From Thermoflavimicrobium daqui (lineage in GTDB: Bacteria > Bacillota > Bacilli > Thermoactinomycetales > Thermoactinomycetaceae), in assembly GCF_003313465.1 (NCBI RefSeq), contig NZ_KZ845664.1, forward strand, positions 62,001-126,000: a stretch of DNA of 64,000 nt. The letters run 5' to 3'. Shown in pieces: positions 36,278 through 46,238 of the stretch (the stretch's first letter is position 1; each line of letters starts with the position of its first letter). The notes under the pieces were generated by a model, which was not told the DNA's origin, made no database searches, and saw only the letters and a program-made list of their open reading frames with translations. A program made the position numbers and the translations under genes.

Positions 36278-37048
36278 TTGAATAGGCCAAAGATTGGACT
36301 CGCTTTAGGCTCAGGATCTGCTCGAGGATTAGCCCATATTGGTGTATTAAAAGTACTAAAACAGGCAGGAGTCCCCATTGACTTTGTCGCAGGAAGTAGT
36401 ATGGGGGGCTTTATTGGAGTTTTATTTGCAAATGGGATCGATCCAGAAATGATGGAAAATTTAGCGATCCATTTAAAGCGTAAGCACTTGTTAGATTTAA
36501 CTGTTCCTGGGTTTGGATTTATATCGGGAGATAAGATTAAAGATCTGATTTATTTATTAACTCACCGGAAAAATCTGGAGCAGCTAAAAATACCGACAGC
36601 AGTTGTAGCTACTGATTTACTAACAGGCGAAAAAGTGGTTTTCAAAAGTGGTTCAGTAGCAGATGCTGTTCGCGCAAGTATATCGATCCCAGGTGTATTT
36701 ACCCCTGTAATTAATGAGAGGCAAATTTTGGTAGATGGTGGTGTCGTCGATCGTGTTCCTATTTCAACCGTTCGAGAAATGGGGGCAGATATTGTCATTG
36801 CTGTTGATGTACTTCCACAAATAAATCAACCTGCTCGGATAAAAAATATAGTTGATGTCATTATGCAATCATTGGAGATTATGGAAAGGAGAATTTTTGA
36901 TCAACAATTATTATCTGCTGATGTGCTCATTCAACCTGATGTTTCCGAAATTAGCCCTGCTTCATTTAATCGTGTTGAAGAATGTGTACAAAAAGGAGAA
37001 GAAGCAGCAAAAGCAGAGTTGGAGAAAATTCGCAAATTGATCTGGTAA
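36278..37048 (+). CDS. ylbK: Patatin-like phospholipase family protein YlbK
   Basis: 256 residues from TTG 36278. Oxyanion-hole motif LGSGSARGLAHIG, nucleophile elbow GSSMGG, and the dyad aspartate in VDGGVVDR. It belongs to the RssA/NTE-type serine hydrolases. Substrate is unknown. The gene lies between ylbJ and ylbL, the conserved order. Confidence 0.92.
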   Translation: MNRPKIGLALGSGSARGLAHIGVLKVLKQAGVPIDFVAGSSMGGFIGVLFANGIDPEMMENLAIHLKRKHLLDLTVPGFGFISGDKIKDLIYLLTHRKNLEQLKIPTAVVATDLLTGEKVVFKSGSVADAVRASISIPGVFTPVINERQILVDGGVVDRVPISTVREMGADIVIAVDVLPQINQPARIKNIVDVIMQSLEIMERRIFDQQLLSADVLIQPDVSEISPASFNRVEECVQKGEEAAKAELEKIRKLIW

Positions 37049-37068
37049 GGATGCAAGGAGAGAAGAAC

Positions 37069-38133
37069 TTGAAAAAAACAAAACAACTAGTCATATTCGG
37101 CATTTGTATAGGCTTAATTCTGGTTGGGGTGGTACTTGCTTTTTTTACCCCTGTTTCTTATTTTGCTATGTTTCCTGGAGACGCAATTGATACGCATCAA
37201 TATGTAAAAGTGGCGACAAAACAACCTAATGAGAAAGGAAAATTCTTATTAACCACTGTGTCGTTAAAAAGAGCAAGTGTCCTTGACTATCTCTTTTCAT
37301 TTACTTCACATGAAATGAAACTGGTCCCAGAATCAGACATTAAAAGCCAAGATGAGTCTGATAAAGAATATGAACGAAGACAAGAAGAAAATATGCGTGA
37401 ATCACAAAATCACGCTATTATTTCAGCCTATCATCAAGCAAAAAAGCCGATTAAGGTTGAACATGTTGGTATAGAGGTGTTTGAGTTAACCCAAAATGCC
37501 AAAAGTGGATTGAAGGAAGGAGATTTAATTCAGGAGCTTGATCATCAAAGTATGAAAGAAAGTGTGAAGTTGCTTCAGTATTTACAAAATAAAAAAGCAG
37601 GTGAGCAAGTTGAAGTGAAATTTACCAGAAAAAATAAGCCAATGATACGAAAGATAAAGTTGGTTTCCTTACCTGTCCCCAAAGGGCAAAAGCCTAGAGC
37701 AGGTTTGGGTATTGTTCCAGTTGATCGGGTAAAAGTTACTTCAGATCCACCTGCAAGGATTAAAACGGAAGAAATTGGTGGGCCTTCCGCAGGTCTTATG
37801 TTTTCATTAGAAGTAATGGATCAGTTGTTACCAGAGGATTTAACACGTGGATATACGGTAGCGGGAACCGGAACTATTAATGAAAAAGGTGAAGTAGGAC
37901 AGATTGGAGGCATTGAGTTTAAAGTGATTGCCGCAGATAGGAAAGGTGCTCAAATTTTCTTTTGCCCTAAAGACCAGCAATCGGGAGATAATAATGAAAA
38001 AATAGCGAAAGAAATGGCAAAGAGAATTAATACAAAGATGAAAATAGTTCCAGTATCGACCCTGTCAGAAGCCGTACAATATTTACGTAAACAGCCAACA
38101 ATTGCACTTGCTACAAAAAGATCCGTTGCTTAG
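37069..38133 (+). CDS. ylbL: YlbL family PDZ-Lon-type membrane protease
   Basis: 354 residues from TTG 37069, chosen because AAGGAG sits eight bases upstream; the in-frame ATG 37051 lies too close to the ylbK stop to have an RBS. N-terminal anchor (LVIFGICIGLILVGVVLAFF), PDZ domain (about 115-190) and a C-terminal Lon-type domain with catalytic Ser in GGPSAGLMF and Lys in the VIAADRKGA region. In B. subtilis YlbL is a DNA-damage checkpoint recovery protease. Confidence 0.93.
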   Translation: MKKTKQLVIFGICIGLILVGVVLAFFTPVSYFAMFPGDAIDTHQYVKVATKQPNEKGKFLLTTVSLKRASVLDYLFSFTSHEMKLVPESDIKSQDESDKEYERRQEENMRESQNHAIISAYHQAKKPIKVEHVGIEVFELTQNAKSGLKEGDLIQELDHQSMKESVKLLQYLQNKKAGEQVEVKFTRKNKPMIRKIKLVSLPVPKGQKPRAGLGIVPVDRVKVTSDPPARIKTEEIGGPSAGLMFSLEVMDQLLPEDLTRGYTVAGTGTINEKGEVGQIGGIEFKVIAADRKGAQIFFCPKDQQSGDNNEKIAKEMAKRINTKMKIVPVSTLSEAVQYLRKQPTIALATKRSVA

Positions 38134-38172
38134 ACGAAGGGGAACATAGGAGTCGCTGTCAATGAAAAAACC

Positions 38173-38202
38173 TTGACAGGAATGAGAAGATTGACATATA
38201 AT
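38173..38202 (+). promoter_or_regulatory. Promoter of yceD-rpmF
   Basis: Consensus TTGACA (38173-38178), 18-nt spacer, TATAAT (38197-38202). The -35 is part of a 7-bp inverted repeat CTGTCAA/TTGACAG (38156-38162/38173-38179), a possible operator. Confidence 0.85.
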
Positions 38203-38231
38203 ATCCCTGTTTTCATACAAGGAGTGGAATC

Positions 38232-38741
38232 ATGCAAATTTCCCTGCAAAAATTAAAACAGGATCAACCTTTCATAATCACAGAGTCGATATCATTAGAT
38301 ATTCGTAATGAAGTTGCTGGATTAAAGGGATTAGATCCGGTTCAGGTGACGGTCCAATTAGAGAAGCAGGATGCTCATCTTTTTTTAGTACAAGCACATG
38401 AGCAAACCAAAGCAACATTAACCTGTTCACGTTGTTTGACCGAGCTAGTGCTTCCAATCGAGGCGGATTGGGCAGAGTTATTTACAGATGTAGAATATAT
38501 GGCTAGAGAAACAGATGATCAGGAGGTTTTTCTGATCAAAGAACAAACCATTGATTTGCTTCCGTTTATTCGTGAAGCCTTGCTACTGCAAATCCCATTA
38601 GCTCCAATTTGTCGTGAGGATTGCAAAGGTATTTGTCCTCAGTGTGGAGTTGATAAAAATATCGAAGATTGTGGTTGTGATACCACAAGGATTGATCCAC
38701 GTTTAGCTAAGTTGCAGGAATTACTGAAGAGAAACGAATGA
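38232..38741 (+). CDS. YceD/YlbN family protein (DUF177)
   Basis: 169 residues. The C-terminal half has the DUF177 cysteine clusters: TCSRC, then CREDCKGICPQCGVDKN. The family is always found upstream of rpmF; YceD has been linked to 23S rRNA accumulation in plants and bacteria. Metal binding is suggested by the cysteines but not proved. Confidence 0.9.
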   Translation: MQISLQKLKQDQPFIITESISLDIRNEVAGLKGLDPVQVTVQLEKQDAHLFLVQAHEQTKATLTCSRCLTELVLPIEADWAELFTDVEYMARETDDQEVFLIKEQTIDLLPFIREALLLQIPLAPICREDCKGICPQCGVDKNIEDCGCDTTRIDPRLAKLQELLKRNE

Positions 38742-38750
38742 CTAGCGGAC

Positions 38751-38779
38751 TTCTCACGTTCTTAAATTTGTTGTATAAT
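38751..38779 (+). promoter_or_regulatory. Second promoter, before rpmF
   Basis: TTCTCA (38751-38756), 17-nt spacer, TATAAT (38774-38779). The -35 is weak, the -10 perfect. It would allow L32 synthesis independent of yceD. Confidence 0.55.
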
Positions 38780-38826
38780 GGGCAAAGTTGCCTTTCCTTA
38801 GGAATTTGGCAGGGGGGTGAAAGAAA

Positions 38827-39009
38827 ATGGCAGTACCTTTTAGACGTACTTCAAAAACACGTAAACGTAAACGTCGTACTCACTACAAACTAAATGCTCC
38901 TGGTGTGGTAAGCTGCCCACAATGCGGTGCACCTAAGCTTGCGCATCGTGTATGTAAAGAGTGTGGTTACTACAAAGGCGTTGAAGTTGAAGGAGTTGCA
39001 AATGTATAA
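38827..39009 (+). CDS. rpmF: 50S ribosomal protein L32
   Basis: 60 residues starting [20 protein letters not shown]. Zinc-ribbon CPQCG (31-35) and CKECG form a four-cysteine, zinc-type L32. RBS GGGGGTG. Confidence 0.97.
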   Translation: MAVPFRRTSKTRKRKRRTHYKLNAPGVVSCPQCGAPKLAHRVCKECGYYKGVEVEGVANV

Positions 39010-39026
39010 TCCTTCATAAAGCAAGG

Positions 39027-39059
39027 GTCGGCTCAATTTGAGTCGACTTTTATTTTTTC
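39027..39059 (+). terminator. Terminator after rpmF
   Basis: GTCGGCTC (39027-39034) pairs with GAGTCGAC (39040-39047; one G-T pair), followed by a T-rich run. Confidence 0.8.
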
Positions 39060-39061
39060 TA

Positions 39062-39112
39062 TTGTCAAAAGGATTTTTTTTTTATATACTCTTAATTAGT
39101 ACTTGGTACTAA
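39062..39112 (+). promoter_or_regulatory. fapR promoter with FapR operator
   Basis: TTGTCA (39062-39067), 17-nt spacer, TATACT (39085-39090). Right after the -10 lies the 17-nt palindrome TTAGTACTTGGTACTAA (39096-39112), which matches the known FapR operator. Binding of FapR here would block initiation; malonyl-CoA releases it. The whole fapR-plsX-fab cluster should be under this autoregulatory switch. Confidence 0.92.
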
Positions 39113-39142
39113 AATGTGGTATTAAGAGGGGGTAACTCCGCT

Positions 39143-39724
39143 GTGCGTTTATCTAAAAAAGAAAGACAAAAAAAATTAACCCAAGCATTAGAAGAAGATC
39201 CTTTTTTAACTGATGAACAGATGGCCAGATTATGCCAAGTCAGTATTCAAACTATTCGACTCGATCGAATGGAGCTAGGCATACCAGAACTAAGAGAACG
39301 AATGAAGCACATGGCGGAGAAAAACTTTGATCGAGTTCGATCGCTTTCACCGAAAGAAATTATTGGTGAAGTGGTCGATTTACAATTAGATCATAGCGGG
39401 ATATCGATTTTAGAGATCACTGAAGAGCATGTTTTTGAGCGGAATGGAATTGCACGTGGACATTATATCTTTGCTCAAGCAAACTCGTTAGCGATTGGGT
39501 TAGTGGACTCGGAAATTGCTCTAACAGCCAATGCTCAGATTCGCTTTGTTCGTCCTGTCTATTTATCCGAAAAATGTGTTGCTTATGCGAAAGTTTTAGA
39601 TAATGAAAATTCTTCCCGAACCAAAATTGAAGTGAAGATCAAAGTAAATAATGAGCTAGTATTTCATGGTATATTTGATGTGTATCGAGCATTGGAAACA
39701 CGAGTGGCTAAGGAGGAGTCCTAA
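39143..39724 (+). CDS. fapR: Transcription factor FapR, fatty acid and phospholipid synthesis
   Basis: 193 residues from GTG 39143 (RBS GAGGGGG); the frame extends upstream but the operator and promoter lie there. N-terminal HTH (about 20-50, LTDEQMARLCQVSIQTIRLDR) and C-terminal hot-dog domain that binds malonyl-CoA. It represses the fap regulon; its own operator is directly upstream. Overlaps plsX by one base. Confidence 0.95.
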   Translation: MRLSKKERQKKLTQALEEDPFLTDEQMARLCQVSIQTIRLDRMELGIPELRERMKHMAEKNFDRVRSLSPKEIIGEVVDLQLDHSGISILEITEEHVFERNGIARGHYIFAQANSLAIGLVDSEIALTANAQIRFVRPVYLSEKCVAYAKVLDNENSSRTKIEVKIKVNNELVFHGIFDVYRALETRVAKEES

Positions 39725-40710
39725 TGCGAATTGCCTTTGATTTACACGGTGGAGATTATGCCCCTCATTCGGTAATTGAAGGTGTTTCGATTGCTGCTAA
39801 AAATTGGAGAGATACGACATTCGTTTTAATAGGACAAGACCCAGATCTTGTACCACCAGGATTGGATCATATTGAATTTCATCAAGTGACAGAGCATATC
39901 GATCCTGATGATGAACCTGTCCGATCTGTTCGCCGAAAAAAAGATTCCAGTATCGTTGTTGGTTGTCAGATGGTGAAAAATAAGGAAGTGGATGCTTTTA
40001 TCAGTGCTGGAAATACAGGCGCACTCATGGCAGCAGGGCTCTTTTATACGGGTCGAATAAAAGGGATTGAGCGTCCAGCTCTAGCTCCTGTCTTTCCAAC
40101 ACTGTCTGGTAAAGGCATCCTCGTTTTAGATGTGGGAGCAAATCCTGAAGCTAAGCCAGAACATCTTCGTCAGTATGCAATTATGGGAAGCATATACGCC
40201 AGCAAGGTTCTTGGCTTTGAAGAACCAAGAGTAGGGTTATTAAATATAGGAACCGAGACAGGAAAAGGAATTCAACTAACCAAAGAAGCCTTTAAACTAT
40301 TAGAAAAGGAGTCGTCGATTCGTTTTATAGGAAATACGGAAGCAAGAGATGTATTATATGGTCCTTGTGAAGTGTTAGTATGTGACGGATTTAGTGGGAA
40401 CATCTTGCTGAAGAATGCAGAAGGAGTAGCCAAGGCGATCTTTGAAAAACTAAAGAGTGAATTTACACGCACATGGATTAATAAATTGGCAGCATTGATT
40501 TTATCACCAGGACTAAAGCGTTTTAAAAAAGAAATGGACTATAAAGAGCATGGTGGAGCTCCTTTGTTGGGGTTAGCAGGACCTATAATCAAGGCACATG
40601 GCTCTTCAGATGCGAAAGCTATTTTTAATGCAGCACGTCAAGCGCGCTTATTTGTCACACAACAAGTGACAGAGCAAATGAAGCAAGAGTTTGCTAAAAC
40701 GAAGGAGTGA
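39724..40710 (+). CDS. plsX: Phosphate acyltransferase PlsX
   Basis: 328 residues. RIAFDLHGGDYAP start, SAGNTGALMAAG and VCDGFSGNILLK. It converts acyl-ACP to acyl-phosphate, the first step of phospholipid synthesis in Firmicutes, feeding the same pool as FakAB. It is translationally coupled to fapR (TAATG). Confidence 0.96.
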   Translation: MRIAFDLHGGDYAPHSVIEGVSIAAKNWRDTTFVLIGQDPDLVPPGLDHIEFHQVTEHIDPDDEPVRSVRRKKDSSIVVGCQMVKNKEVDAFISAGNTGALMAAGLFYTGRIKGIERPALAPVFPTLSGKGILVLDVGANPEAKPEHLRQYAIMGSIYASKVLGFEEPRVGLLNIGTETGKGIQLTKEAFKLLEKESSIRFIGNTEARDVLYGPCEVLVCDGFSGNILLKNAEGVAKAIFEKLKSEFTRTWINKLAALILSPGLKRFKKEMDYKEHGGAPLLGLAGPIIKAHGSSDAKAIFNAARQARLFVTQQVTEQMKQEFAKTKE

Positions 40711-40718
40711 ATAATGCG

Positions 40719-41708
40719 ATGAATTCTGTAGGTATTTTAGGAACAGGTGCTTATTTACCAGAAAAGGTGTTAACTAACGCTGATTTGGAAAAATTGGTAG
40801 ATACAAGCGATGAATGGATTGTCTCACGTACTGGAATTAAAGAAAGACGAATTGCAGCACCTGATGAAGCTTCTTCTGACCTAGCTGTAAAAGCAGCTGA
40901 ACAAGCATTACGTCGAGCAGGGATCGGTGCAGAAGAGATTGATCTAATTATAGTTGCAACAGTAACTCCAGATATGTCTTTTCCAGCCACATCTTGCTTG
41001 GTACAAAATCGCTTAGGAGCTAAGAAAGCAGCAACCTTTGACCTTTCGGCTGCGTGCACTGGTTTTTTATATGGAATAAGTACAGCGGCGCAGTTCATTA
41101 CAACAGGTGTCTATCGCTATGCACTTGTTATCGGCGTAGAGTGTTTGTCTCGTATCGTCGATTGGTCTGATCGTTCTACTTGTATTTTATTTGGAGATGG
41201 TGCTGGTGCAGTTGTACTAGGACCTGTTGAAGATGGTTATGGATTTCAATCCTATGAGCTTCGTGGGGATGGTTCTGGTGGCGATCTGTTAAAACTAACA
41301 GCAGGTGGTTCGCGTTTACCAGCAACAGAAGAAACAGTTCAATCGCGTTTACATACGTTATCGATGGAAGGCCGTGAAGTATTTAAGTTTGCAGTTCGAG
41401 TAATCGGTAGTGCTACAGATGAAGCGCTTAAAAAAGCGGGTTTAACTAAAGAAGATATTGATTTTCTCATCCCTCATCAAGCGAATATCCGCATTATTGA
41501 ATCGGCAATTAAACGATTTGGTCTAAGTGAGGAGAAGGTGATTGTAAACGTAGATCGTTATGGTAATATGTCTTCTGCATCGATTCCTGTAGCTCTTCAT
41601 GAAGCTGTGGAACAGAAAAGATTGCACAAAGATGACACAATTGTGCTATGTGGTTTTGGGGCAGGCCTAACTTGGGGTGCTACTGTATTAAAATGGTCCC
41701 TAGAGTAA
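40719..41708 (+). CDS. fabH: Beta-ketoacyl-ACP synthase III
   Basis: 329 residues from ATG 40719, after GAAGGAG. MNSVGILGTGAYLPEKVLTN start, active-site Cys in DLSAACTGF, His in PHQANIRII, Asn in DRYGNMSSAS. It starts fatty-acid synthesis from acyl-CoA and malonyl-ACP. Its presence between plsX and fabD differs from B. subtilis 168, where fabH lies elsewhere. Confidence 0.96.
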   Translation: MNSVGILGTGAYLPEKVLTNADLEKLVDTSDEWIVSRTGIKERRIAAPDEASSDLAVKAAEQALRRAGIGAEEIDLIIVATVTPDMSFPATSCLVQNRLGAKKAATFDLSAACTGFLYGISTAAQFITTGVYRYALVIGVECLSRIVDWSDRSTCILFGDGAGAVVLGPVEDGYGFQSYELRGDGSGGDLLKLTAGGSRLPATEETVQSRLHTLSMEGREVFKFAVRVIGSATDEALKKAGLTKEDIDFLIPHQANIRIIESAIKRFGLSEEKVIVNVDRYGNMSSASIPVALHEAVEQKRLHKDDTIVLCGFGAGLTWGATVLKWSLE

Positions 41709-41720
41709 GGAGGAGAATAT

Positions 41721-42662
41721 ATGGGTAAATTGGCTTTTATCTTCCCAGGCCAAGGGTCACAAAAAGTAGGGATGGGTCGAGAAATTGCAGAGACGAATGA
41801 GCTCTCTAAGCAAATATTTGTAGAAGCGGATCGTGTGCTGGGTTATGAACTTTCCAAGCTTTGTTTTGATGGGCCAGAAGAAGAGCTACGCTTAACATAC
41901 CATACACAGCCTGCTATCTTAACAACCAGTATTGCTTTGTATCAAGCTTTCCAAGAAGCGGGTATTACACCAGATTATGTAGCAGGACATAGTTTGGGAG
42001 AGTACTCCGCTCTTGTAGCTGCTAAAGCCATCTCCTTTTCAGAAGCAGTTTCAATCGTACATAAGCGTGGAACATATATGGATCAAGCTGTCCCTGCAGG
42101 AGTTGGTGCCATGTCGGCTATTTTACATTTGGATCGAGACAAATTGAACCGAGTGTGTCAAGAAGTAAGTAAGTCAGACTTTGTGGTTGAACCTGCAAAC
42201 TTTAATTCTCCTGGCCAGATTGCCATTTCTGGACATGCTGAAGCAGTAAAGGTTGCTGGAGAGAAAGCTTTAGAAGCTGGTGCCAAAAAAGTAGTCCCAT
42301 TATCGGTTAGTGGACCTTTCCATTCTTCTCTGATGAAACCAGCAGCCGATCGATTAGAGGAAGCTTTGGAACAGGTAACCATTCATGATGCACAGGTTCC
42401 AGTTGTTGCCAATGTTACTGCACGACCTGTTCAATCGGCGAGAGAAATTCGTCAGCTCTTAATCGATCAGGTGGCTTCACCCGTTTTATGGGAAGATAGT
42501 ATCCGATTTATGGTGGATCAAGGTGTAGATACATTTGTGGAGATCGGGGAAGGCAAAGTTTTAAGCAGTTTAGTTAAAAAGATTCATCGAAAAGCACGCG
42601 TTCTTTCAGTACAAAATCCAGACACACTGGAGCAGACGATCGAATCACTCCAATCAAAATAA
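41721..42662 (+). CDS. fabD: Malonyl-CoA:ACP transacylase
   Basis: 313 residues. [12 protein letters not shown] start and nucleophile elbow [10 protein letters not shown] with the catalytic Ser; conserved His in [12 protein letters not shown]. It loads malonyl groups on ACP. RBS AAGGAGGAG; 12 nt after fabH. Confidence 0.97.
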   Translation: MGKLAFIFPGQGSQKVGMGREIAETNELSKQIFVEADRVLGYELSKLCFDGPEEELRLTYHTQPAILTTSIALYQAFQEAGITPDYVAGHSLGEYSALVAAKAISFSEAVSIVHKRGTYMDQAVPAGVGAMSAILHLDRDKLNRVCQEVSKSDFVVEPANFNSPGQIAISGHAEAVKVAGEKALEAGAKKVVPLSVSGPFHSSLMKPAADRLEEALEQVTIHDAQVPVVANVTARPVQSAREIRQLLIDQVASPVLWEDSIRFMVDQGVDTFVEIGEGKVLSSLVKKIHRKARVLSVQNPDTLEQTIESLQSK

Positions 42663-42685
42663 TGGATAAATGGAGGAAACCATCC

Positions 42686-43429
42686 ATGTTAAAAGAAAAA
42701 GTAGCTGTGGTTACAGGCGGTTCACGTGGAATTGGACGATCCATTGCTATTAATCTAGCCCATGCTGGTGCTGATGTCGTCATCTTTTATGCTGGAAACC
42801 AGCAAGCAGCTGAGGAAACACTACAACAAATTCAAGAAACAGGTCAAAAAGGGTTGGCTCTTAAGGTAGATGTTTCAGATAGTGAGCAAGTGAATGCAGC
42901 TTTTAAAGAAGTTGTGTCTACTTTTGGACGGATTGATATTTTAGTGAATAATGCAGGAATCACACGTGATAATCTCCTTATACGAATTAAAGAGGATGAT
43001 TGGGATCAAGTGATTGATACAAATCTTAAAGGTGTCTTCTTATGCACGAAAGCAGTAAGTCGTCCCATGATGAAACAAAGAAGTGGACGAATCATTAATA
43101 TTAGTTCCGTAGTAGGATTGACTGGAGGTGTTGGTCAAGCTAATTATTCGGCAGCCAAAGCTGGAATTCTAGGTCTAACCAAATCGACCGCTAAAGAACT
43201 AGCGAGTCGCGGAATTACTGTTAATGCAGTAGCTCCTGGGTTTATCGTAACGGATATGACAGATGTACTTCCAGAAGAAGTAAAAAAAGAAGCACTGGAT
43301 CGAATTCCACTCAATCGCTTTGGAAGTGCAGAAGATGTTGCAGAACTTGTCAAGTTTTTAGCAAGCGATGCTGCTAGCTACATTACAGGCCAAACGATTC
43401 AAGTAGATGGTGGTCTTGTTAACTCTTAA
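42686..43429 (+). CDS. fabG: 3-oxoacyl-ACP reductase
   Basis: 247 residues from ATG 42686 after TGGAGG; an upstream in-frame ATG touching the fabD stop adds eight residues and is less likely. SDR features: [24 protein letters not shown], and the catalytic Ser, Tyr and Lys in INISSVVG and YSAAKAG. It reduces beta-ketoacyl-ACP with NADPH. Confidence 0.97.
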   Translation: MLKEKVAVVTGGSRGIGRSIAINLAHAGADVVIFYAGNQQAAEETLQQIQETGQKGLALKVDVSDSEQVNAAFKEVVSTFGRIDILVNNAGITRDNLLIRIKEDDWDQVIDTNLKGVFLCTKAVSRPMMKQRSGRIINISSVVGLTGGVGQANYSAAKAGILGLTKSTAKELASRGITVNAVAPGFIVTDMTDVLPEEVKKEALDRIPLNRFGSAEDVAELVKFLASDAASYITGQTIQVDGGLVNS

Positions 43430-43652
43430 TTTGAACTCTTTAAAAATAGCAAATTACTATTTGTTGCATGCGTAATTATATTGTGATATGTAGATTATAT
43501 TACTTTAATTATGCAGAAAACCTTGAGTTCTAGGAGAGTAACTTTTCTTGAGGATAACATGGTACAATCTATTTTCATTTAGCTACCAAATAAGTAAAAA
43601 AGATGCAATGGTTTTTTCACTTGTGTATACTACATAAGGGAGGTGAAATGAG

Positions 43653-43889
43653 ATGGCAGAAACCACTTTTGAGCGTGTGAAAGGTATCATCGTAGAGCAT
43701 CTCGACGTTGATAAAGAAGCAGTAACGCTTGATGCGTCTGTAAAAGATGACTTAGGTGCTGATTCTCTTGATGTAGTAGATTTAATTTTGCAATTCGAAG
43801 ATGAGTTCGGCGTTGAAATCGCTGATGAAGAGGCTGAGAAAATCTCTACTGTTGGAGATATCGTAAATTATATTGAAAATAACTTGTAA
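43653..43889 (+). CDS. acpP: Acyl carrier protein
   Basis: 78 acidic residues. The phosphopantetheine attachment serine is in [11 protein letters not shown] (Ser about 38). RBS GGGAGGTGA. The 223-nt gap after fabG holds a TATACT near 43626, suggesting separate expression, fitting the high demand for ACP. Confidence 0.98.
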   Translation: MAETTFERVKGIIVEHLDVDKEAVTLDASVKDDLGADSLDVVDLILQFEDEFGVEIADEEAEKISTVGDIVNYIENNL

Positions 43890-43899
43890 ATACTTAAAT

Positions 43900-43926
43900 A
43901 AAGTCCCGCTCATACGGGACTTTATC
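43900..43926 (+). terminator. Terminator after acpP
   Basis: AAAGTCCCG (43900-43908) pairs perfectly with CGGGACTTT (43915-43923), followed by TAT. The short T-tract may allow read-through into fabF. Confidence 0.75.
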
Positions 43927-43976
43927 CTACTTCATGCTCCGAGATGGATAGTAGTTTGGAGAGGCAGGAGATTAAC

Positions 43977-45230
43977 ATGACAAAAAATCGGGTCGTTATT
44001 ACAGGGCTTGGCGTAATTACCCCGATCGGTAATAATGTATCTACCTTTTGGAATCATTTAATTTCTGGTAAATCCGGTGTAGGGCAAATTACAGCATTTG
44101 ATACAACTGATTTTCCTGTTCGTATTGCCGCAGAGGTAACCGATTTTGATCCCCTCAATTACATTGAAAAAAAAGAAGCAAGAAAAATGGATCGCAACGT
44201 TCAATTCGCAGTGGCTGCAGCACAACAAGCGATTAAAGATGCAGGCCTAGAATTGAACCAGATTGATCCGGAACGGTTTGGAGTTTATATTGGTTCAGGA
44301 ATCGGTGGTTTAAATACTTATGAAGAACAATTTAAAGTCTTACTAAATCGTGGGCCCAGACGAGTAAGTCCTTTTACGATACCAATGATGATAACCAATA
44401 TGGCTGCTGGACAAGTTTCCATTCGTTTTGGTGCTAAAGGTCCCAATAGTACGTCCGTGACAGCCTGTGCATCTGGAACCCATTGTATTGGCGATGCTTT
44501 CCGATTATTGAAGTATGGTGACGCAGACGTTATGCTGGCAGGTGGTACAGAAGCAACGATTACTCCATTTGCTTTTGCTGGTTTTTCTTCGATGGGAGCA
44601 CTGTCCACTCAAAATGATAACCCAACGAAGGCAAGTCGCCCATTTGACCGGGAACGTGATGGTTTTGTGATGGGAGAAGGTGCTGGAGTTTTGGTTTTAG
44701 AAACTTTAGATCATGCTTTAAAACGTGGTGCAAATATTATTGCTGAGATTGCCGGTTATGGTATGACAGCGGATGCATATCACCTAACTAGCCCAGATCC
44801 AACTGGAGATGGTCCAGCTCGTAGTATGAAAAAAGCTTATGAGGAAGCAGGACTGAATGCAACCGATGTTGATTATATTAACGCACATGGAACTTCAACA
44901 CAGCTTAATGAAAAATATGAAACTCTTGCTATCAAAAGAGCATTTGGTGAACATGCATATCAGTTAGCTGTAAGCTCGAATAAGTCGATGATCGGCCATT
45001 TATTGGGTGCTGCTGGAGGAGTAGAGGCTGTAGCTACTGCTTTAACTTTAAAGCACCAAATTATTCCACCAACCATTAACTATGAAAATCCTGATCCAGA
45101 CTGTGATTTAGATTATGTACCAAATGAAGCGCGTAAAGCATGTGTAAGGACAGCTATCTCCAATTCACTCGGATTTGGTGGGCACAATGCGAGTATTCTA
45201 CTGAAAGCATATGAGGAAGTGTCACAATAG
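43977..45230 (+). CDS. fabF: Beta-ketoacyl-ACP synthase II
   Basis: 417 residues from ATG 43977 (RBS GGCAGGAG); an upstream ATG at 43944 would add 11 residues. Cys-His-His triad motifs: [27 protein letters not shown] and [14 protein letters not shown]. It elongates acyl-ACP. Ends immediately before rnc. Confidence 0.96.
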   Translation: MTKNRVVITGLGVITPIGNNVSTFWNHLISGKSGVGQITAFDTTDFPVRIAAEVTDFDPLNYIEKKEARKMDRNVQFAVAAAQQAIKDAGLELNQIDPERFGVYIGSGIGGLNTYEEQFKVLLNRGPRRVSPFTIPMMITNMAAGQVSIRFGAKGPNSTSVTACASGTHCIGDAFRLLKYGDADVMLAGGTEATITPFAFAGFSSMGALSTQNDNPTKASRPFDRERDGFVMGEGAGVLVLETLDHALKRGANIIAEIAGYGMTADAYHLTSPDPTGDGPARSMKKAYEEAGLNATDVDYINAHGTSTQLNEKYETLAIKRAFGEHAYQLAVSSNKSMIGHLLGAAGGVEAVATALTLKHQIIPPTINYENPDPDCDLDYVPNEARKACVRTAISNSLGFGGHNASILLKAYEEVSQ

Positions 45231-45935
45231 GTGATGAAATATCGCATGAATTTATCGCAGTTGGAACGGTTAATCAATGTTACTTTTCAAAACAAGAAAC
45301 TGTTCCAACAAGCATTTACTCATACCTCTTTCGCCCATGAACGGAAAAATCATGGTATAGAGCTGGATAATGAAAGGCTTGAATATCTAGGTGATGCTGT
45401 ACTTGAGCTTGCTGTTTCGGAGTATCTCTTTCATCGCTATCCAGATATGAGTGAAGGAGAGCTTACACGAACGCGGGCTAGGGTAGTCTGCGAGCCTTCT
45501 CTTGCTTCTTTTGCAAAGGAGCTTAACTTTGGACAATATGTGAGGCTAGGTAAAGGAGAAGAAATGACGGGAGGACGAACACGCCCGTCACTACTCGCCG
45601 ATGTTTTTGAGGCATTTATCGGGGCGCTCTATCTAGACCAAGGACTGGATGTTGTTCGGAGTTTCCTCGGTGCCGTGGTTTTTCCAAAAGTGAGCGAGGA
45701 GTTTCTTACTCGCGTGATGGACGCCAAAAGCCAACTGCAAGAGTTGGTTCAACAAGAGCGAGTAGGTCCATTAGAATACCGCATTGTCGATGTACAAGGC
45801 CCAGCACATGATCGTCATTTCGTCGCAGAAGTATATCTGGATCAAGAACGGTTGGGAAGAGGCTCGGGACGATCAAAAAAGGAAGCAGAACAACAAGCTG
45901 CTACCCAAGCTTTGGAAAAGTGGAAAAAAAGGTAA
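45231..45935 (+). CDS. rnc: Ribonuclease III
   Basis: 234 residues. The signature [13 protein letters not shown] (about 42-54) and a second acidic site in [18 protein letters not shown] belong to the endonuclease domain. A dsRNA-binding domain (about 160-230) follows. It starts GTG-ATG right after fabF, with no good RBS, so translation is probably coupled. In B. subtilis rnc is followed by smc and ftsY; here it is not. Confidence 0.96.
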   Translation: MMKYRMNLSQLERLINVTFQNKKLFQQAFTHTSFAHERKNHGIELDNERLEYLGDAVLELAVSEYLFHRYPDMSEGELTRTRARVVCEPSLASFAKELNFGQYVRLGKGEEMTGGRTRPSLLADVFEAFIGALYLDQGLDVVRSFLGAVVFPKVSEEFLTRVMDAKSQLQELVQQERVGPLEYRIVDVQGPAHDRHFVAEVYLDQERLGRGSGRSKKEAEQQAATQALEKWKKR

Positions 45936-45962
45936 AGTCGATCAACATGAAGATGTTGTCGT

Positions 45963-46023
45963 GCTCTTGTAAAGAGGCTCTTAAATGGAAAGGAATATCA
46001 TTGAAGAACTTCTTTACAAGAGC
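45963..46023. repeat. 13-bp inverted repeat after rnc
   Basis: GCTCTTGTAAAGA (45963-45975) pairs perfectly with TCTTTACAAGAGC (46011-46023) across a 35-nt loop. There is no T-tract. RNase III autoregulates by cleaving its own mRNA in some bacteria, so a 3' hairpin target is conceivable. Confidence 0.5.
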
Positions 46024-46203
46024 TGATTGATAGGCTATGCTGCTCGTATATGGATATTTGAAAAATATGAAAATCCGCTCCTCTTGATGAGGATTAAACA
46101 ACCACTCCTTTTGTTTGTTGTTTATGTATTTGTAGTTACCATATTTTCTTCTCTTCATTATCACATTTCATATAAGGATGAATGAGACTAAACAGTTATT
46201 CAT

Positions 46204-46238
46204 AATAAAACCCTTGCTACTCCAGCAAGGGTTTTATT
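46204..46238. terminator. Strong bidirectional terminator
   Basis: AATAAAACCCTTGCT (46204-46218) pairs perfectly over 15 bp with AGCAAGGGTTTTATT (46224-46238), loop of five. Works on either strand. Confidence 0.88.

Noticed and set aside
45901-46164. Minus-strand ORF of 87 codons overlapping the rnc end
   Set aside because: Crosses the 13-bp inverted repeat, overlaps rnc and has biased AT-rich composition.
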